Assembly (NCBI RefSeq): GCF_958979055.1
Contig: NC_084894.1
Coordinates: 501,001-565,000, forward strand
Reading direction: 5' to 3'
Origin: Alnus glutinosa
Lineage: Eukaryota; Streptophyta; Magnoliopsida; Fagales; Betulaceae
Length of the DNA stretch: 64,000 bases
Every line of letters starts with the position of its first letter. The stretch's first letter is position 1. The translations under genes were made by a program, and so were the position numbers. Of the stretch, positions 61,801 to 64,000 are shown piece after piece. Below the pieces are notes generated by a model. It had not been told where the DNA came from and ran no database searches. It was given only the letters and a program-made list of their open reading frames with translations.

Positions 61801-62809
61801 GGATTTAGAAAATGGTTAAACAAGTATGCTGGTGGTCAAGTTGATTGGAGAGGCAAGTATAGTGGAGCTCTTTCTCAAACTCCTCCTAAAGAACAGCTGA
61901 TGGACAGGTAATTCCGACAACTACAAATGTGGATTTGAGCTCCAATTTGATTCCATTTTTTTACTCCAGAAAGTGGTATCTTTTCTTTTCCTCTTAGATA
62001 TTGAGAATGTTACAAGAGTACCAAAGATCTCTGCAGAAGCATAGAAGCTAAACCTGTTTCTCATTGCAACCATGAAACCATGATCCTTTACTTTACCAAA
62101 TATCATTCACAAACTATGCTTTACATCAAATCAGCTTACAAAATTATACTCGTTATAATGGCTTCAGACTACTTTTCTCTTGAGAAAATTTTCCTCCAAT
62201 TTCTCTAAGACAATCTATTAAATTGACATTTATCCTTAGAGTACATGATTCTCGCATGCTCTAAGGACAGATTTCAGATTAATAGATTGAGTCGGAAAAA
62301 TTTCCTCTAACTTAGTTTAGAGAAAAACTGTCCTCTTTTTTTTTTTTTTGAAAATTGGACACTGAAAGCTGAGAATGTTGTTTTTGAAGAGTTAAAATAA
62401 AGAACATTGTTGAAGATGCTCTTAGAAGATTTAGAAAGTTCCTACTCTTATCAATACAATCATATTCCTCTTTTTTGTGTGGTGGTCCTTAGAATTAGCT
62501 GTCTCAATTATGAGAAATAGCTCATCGAAACTATTTTTCATGACATTTTTCAGGTACAGGTCCCATGTGCTGAACTGCCGTAGTTGCAATGTTGCATATA
62601 AAGGCCTCAATGTGCTTGAAGTTGTCCTCCAAGTTGTCCCTATTGCTTTAATTGGGATTGTTGCTGCAGCCAAGCAGGGTGCAATGTCAGCAGCTGCGAG
62701 AACCACAATGGTATCAATGGCAGTGATATGCTTTGCATCTTCCAGATGGTTGGCCCACTTCATTTACAAAAATTTCCATTTCCATGACTACAATCATGCT
62801 TTTCGCTAA
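58824..62809 (+). pseudogene. PTC52-like (pheophorbide a oxygenase family) gene lacking its Rieske half
   Basis: PTC52/ACD1-like proteins are Rieske non-haem oxygenases of the plastid envelope, tied to protochlorophyllide. Exons: 58824-59011, 59524-59613, 59697-59880, 60034-60207, 61720-61907 and 62554-62809. They encode [20 protein letters not shown], the mononuclear iron motif [12 protein letters not shown] (D..H...H), the PAO domain, a CRSC motif (LNCRSCNVAYKGL) and two C-terminal membrane segments ending HDYNHAFR. The transit peptide and Rieske [2Fe-2S] cluster, which should precede the first exon, are missing back to the next gene. The donor after exon 59524-59613 reads CAG|ATAAG instead of CAG|GTAAG, and reading through meets TAA at once. 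The remaining frame is intact, so inactivation is recent or the copy is partial. Confidence 0.82.
59938..59952. repeat. Poly-C run of 15 bases
   Basis: An unusual C homopolymer for AT-rich plant DNA, inside an intron of the PTC52-like copy. It could also reflect a consensus error in a homopolymer. Confidence 0.8.
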
Positions 62810-64000
62810 GAATAGTCTCTCACTTACTGTTTGGCCTTAAGAAACCTCCATATTAAGTAGTGTGAATATGGCATCAGCTTAATTGTATGTAAAAGATAAA
62901 AATATATTTGCACCATAAATATAATGCATCGCCTAAATAGGGTGAAATCAAGGGCTTGCATTCCTCTCCAAGCACACGTATCCAAATGTACAAGGCGGAG
63001 TGCATAAAAATATATCAAAGTCTTATTTTTACTTTAAAAGATAAATTCAGTTGGTGTGTTTATTGTTTAATTAGTAAAATGGATCAAATTTAACTTTATT
63101 ATTTTGAGTAGTATGGTAATTCTGTTCTAACTTGTAAGGAGTGAGTGTTCTTGCGAAGAGCTTTAACAAGGAGAGGGTGAAAGGAAAACCTTAGAAGTGA
63201 CAAGTTTCTTTCGGAGCTTTGGGATGGAGAGAATTAAGAATTGCATAAGAAAGCTTTTATTGTTTAAGGTTTTTTGGAGGATGCTTTTTAGTTTTTGTTT
63301 GGAAAGTTGGTCTAATGCGACATAAACATAAAATAAATTTTACGTGAAAAAAGTTTCACGTGTTTTATATTTTAGATTGTTTGTGTTATGAAAATAAAAA
63401 ACAAAAAGGAGAAGAAAAAAACTTTAACAAACAGCCGCAACTAAGGCCGTTGTTTTCTTGATGCGTATGCAAATTGCGCGTGTCTATTTGTTATTTAGAA
63501 ATTTTCGAAGATATTTATCTCATGGAGGAGTTTGTTAAGTTACTAATTGTTCCAAAAGTTTAAGCTTATAGAAAATGATAAATTTAATAATTTAATTAAT
63601 ACTTTATTACTCCCCTTCACGTGTAAGATTAGATAACATGGACTTTTTTAATTGAAATATAGATAAATGACGAAGATAAAGTTTAAACTTAAAAGCTTAT
63701 CAGATTATTAGCTCTATTATTCCACCAAACGCCCATTAATGGCGCTTCATTCCTCTACCATACCAGCCACACCAACCCACTTCTCTCAGAGTAGTAACTT
63801 TTGGAATACGATTGGGCTTGATGGGGTTAAGTTGAGGAGGGAAAATGTTAAATTTCTTTATGGTTCGTTTGGGTGTTGAATCTGAATATTATTCGAATTC
63901 ACGGTACAAAATTACGAAGTTTGACTTTGTAAGATAAAATTAAAAAAAAAATTAAAAAATTAAATAAAATATGATTTATTTTTTTAAAAAAAGTAGAATA
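62810..64000. other. Right-hand intergenic region with repeats
   Basis: It contains the 3' flank of the PTC52-like copy (an AATAAA-like signal near 62898), a copy of the T-rich dispersed family (63260-63435) and a copy of the AAGTTTAAGCTTATAG family (63535-63720). A possible first exon is listed separately. The last 100 bases are low-complexity A/T. Confidence 0.5.
63739..63879 (+). CDS. Possible first exon of a gene running off the window
   Basis: An ATG opens MALHSSTIPATPTHFSQSSN, a Ser/Thr-rich start of the kind seen in plastid transit peptides. The frame goes on for 46 codons to TGA; a GT donor (TATG|GTTCGT) lies before the stop, so the exon could end there. No downstream exon is within the window, and the product cannot be named. 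It may equally be chance. Confidence 0.25.
   Translation: MALHSSTIPATPTHFSQSSNFWNTIGLDGVKLRRENVKFLYGSFGC

Overview
The window is plant nuclear DNA. The genes have GT-AG introns, and the products include an R2R3-MYB, a cytokinin-activating LOG enzyme and plastid proteins. The intergenic space is AT-rich and full of MITEs, hAT-like elements, LINEs and a Cassandra TRIM. A eudicot, plausibly a woody rosid, fits the protein sequences best, but the species cannot be fixed from sequence alone.

Layout. 1-5152 is AT-rich repeat-bearing DNA. 5153-10735 is a broken LINE on the minus strand, interrupted by an 808-bp hAT-like element that carries a piece resembling the plant molybdopterin-synthase sulfurylase CNX5, and by a 1.43-kb solo LTR; both have target-site duplications. 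10850-17368 is a complete Mutator-like element (MULE) with about 230-bp terminal inverted repeats and a 10-bp target duplication. It holds two convergent genes: a MURA-type transposase and a GRF-zinc-finger/coiled-coil/membrane protein. Each is spoiled by one in-frame stop. 20151-21767 is a MYB5-type R2R3-MYB. 21768-33343 is gene-poor, with MITEs and one exon-like fragment. 33344-42741 is an eight-exon alpha/beta hydrolase of the chlorophyll dephytylase (CLD1) type. 42742-48972 holds a second dead LINE with a Cassandra TRIM inside it, plus hAT-like fragments. 48973-54283 is a seven-exon LOG gene. 55752-57434 (minus) is an intronless type II membrane protein of the plant O-fucosyltransferase-like group. 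58824-62809 is a PTC52-like oxygenase copy that lacks its Rieske half and has a mutated splice donor. A possible first exon of another gene starts at 63739.

The genes do not form one pathway. CLD1 (phytol removal from chlorophyll) and the PTC52-like gene (pheophorbide a oxygenase family) both belong to plastid tetrapyrrole metabolism and lie about 16 kb apart, but the second copy looks dead. MYB5 (proanthocyanidin and epidermal regulation) and LOG (cytokinin activation) act separately. The most unusual structure is the two-gene MULE: its layout recalls maize MuDR (mudrA/mudrB), with a GRF-zinc-finger gene in the second position.
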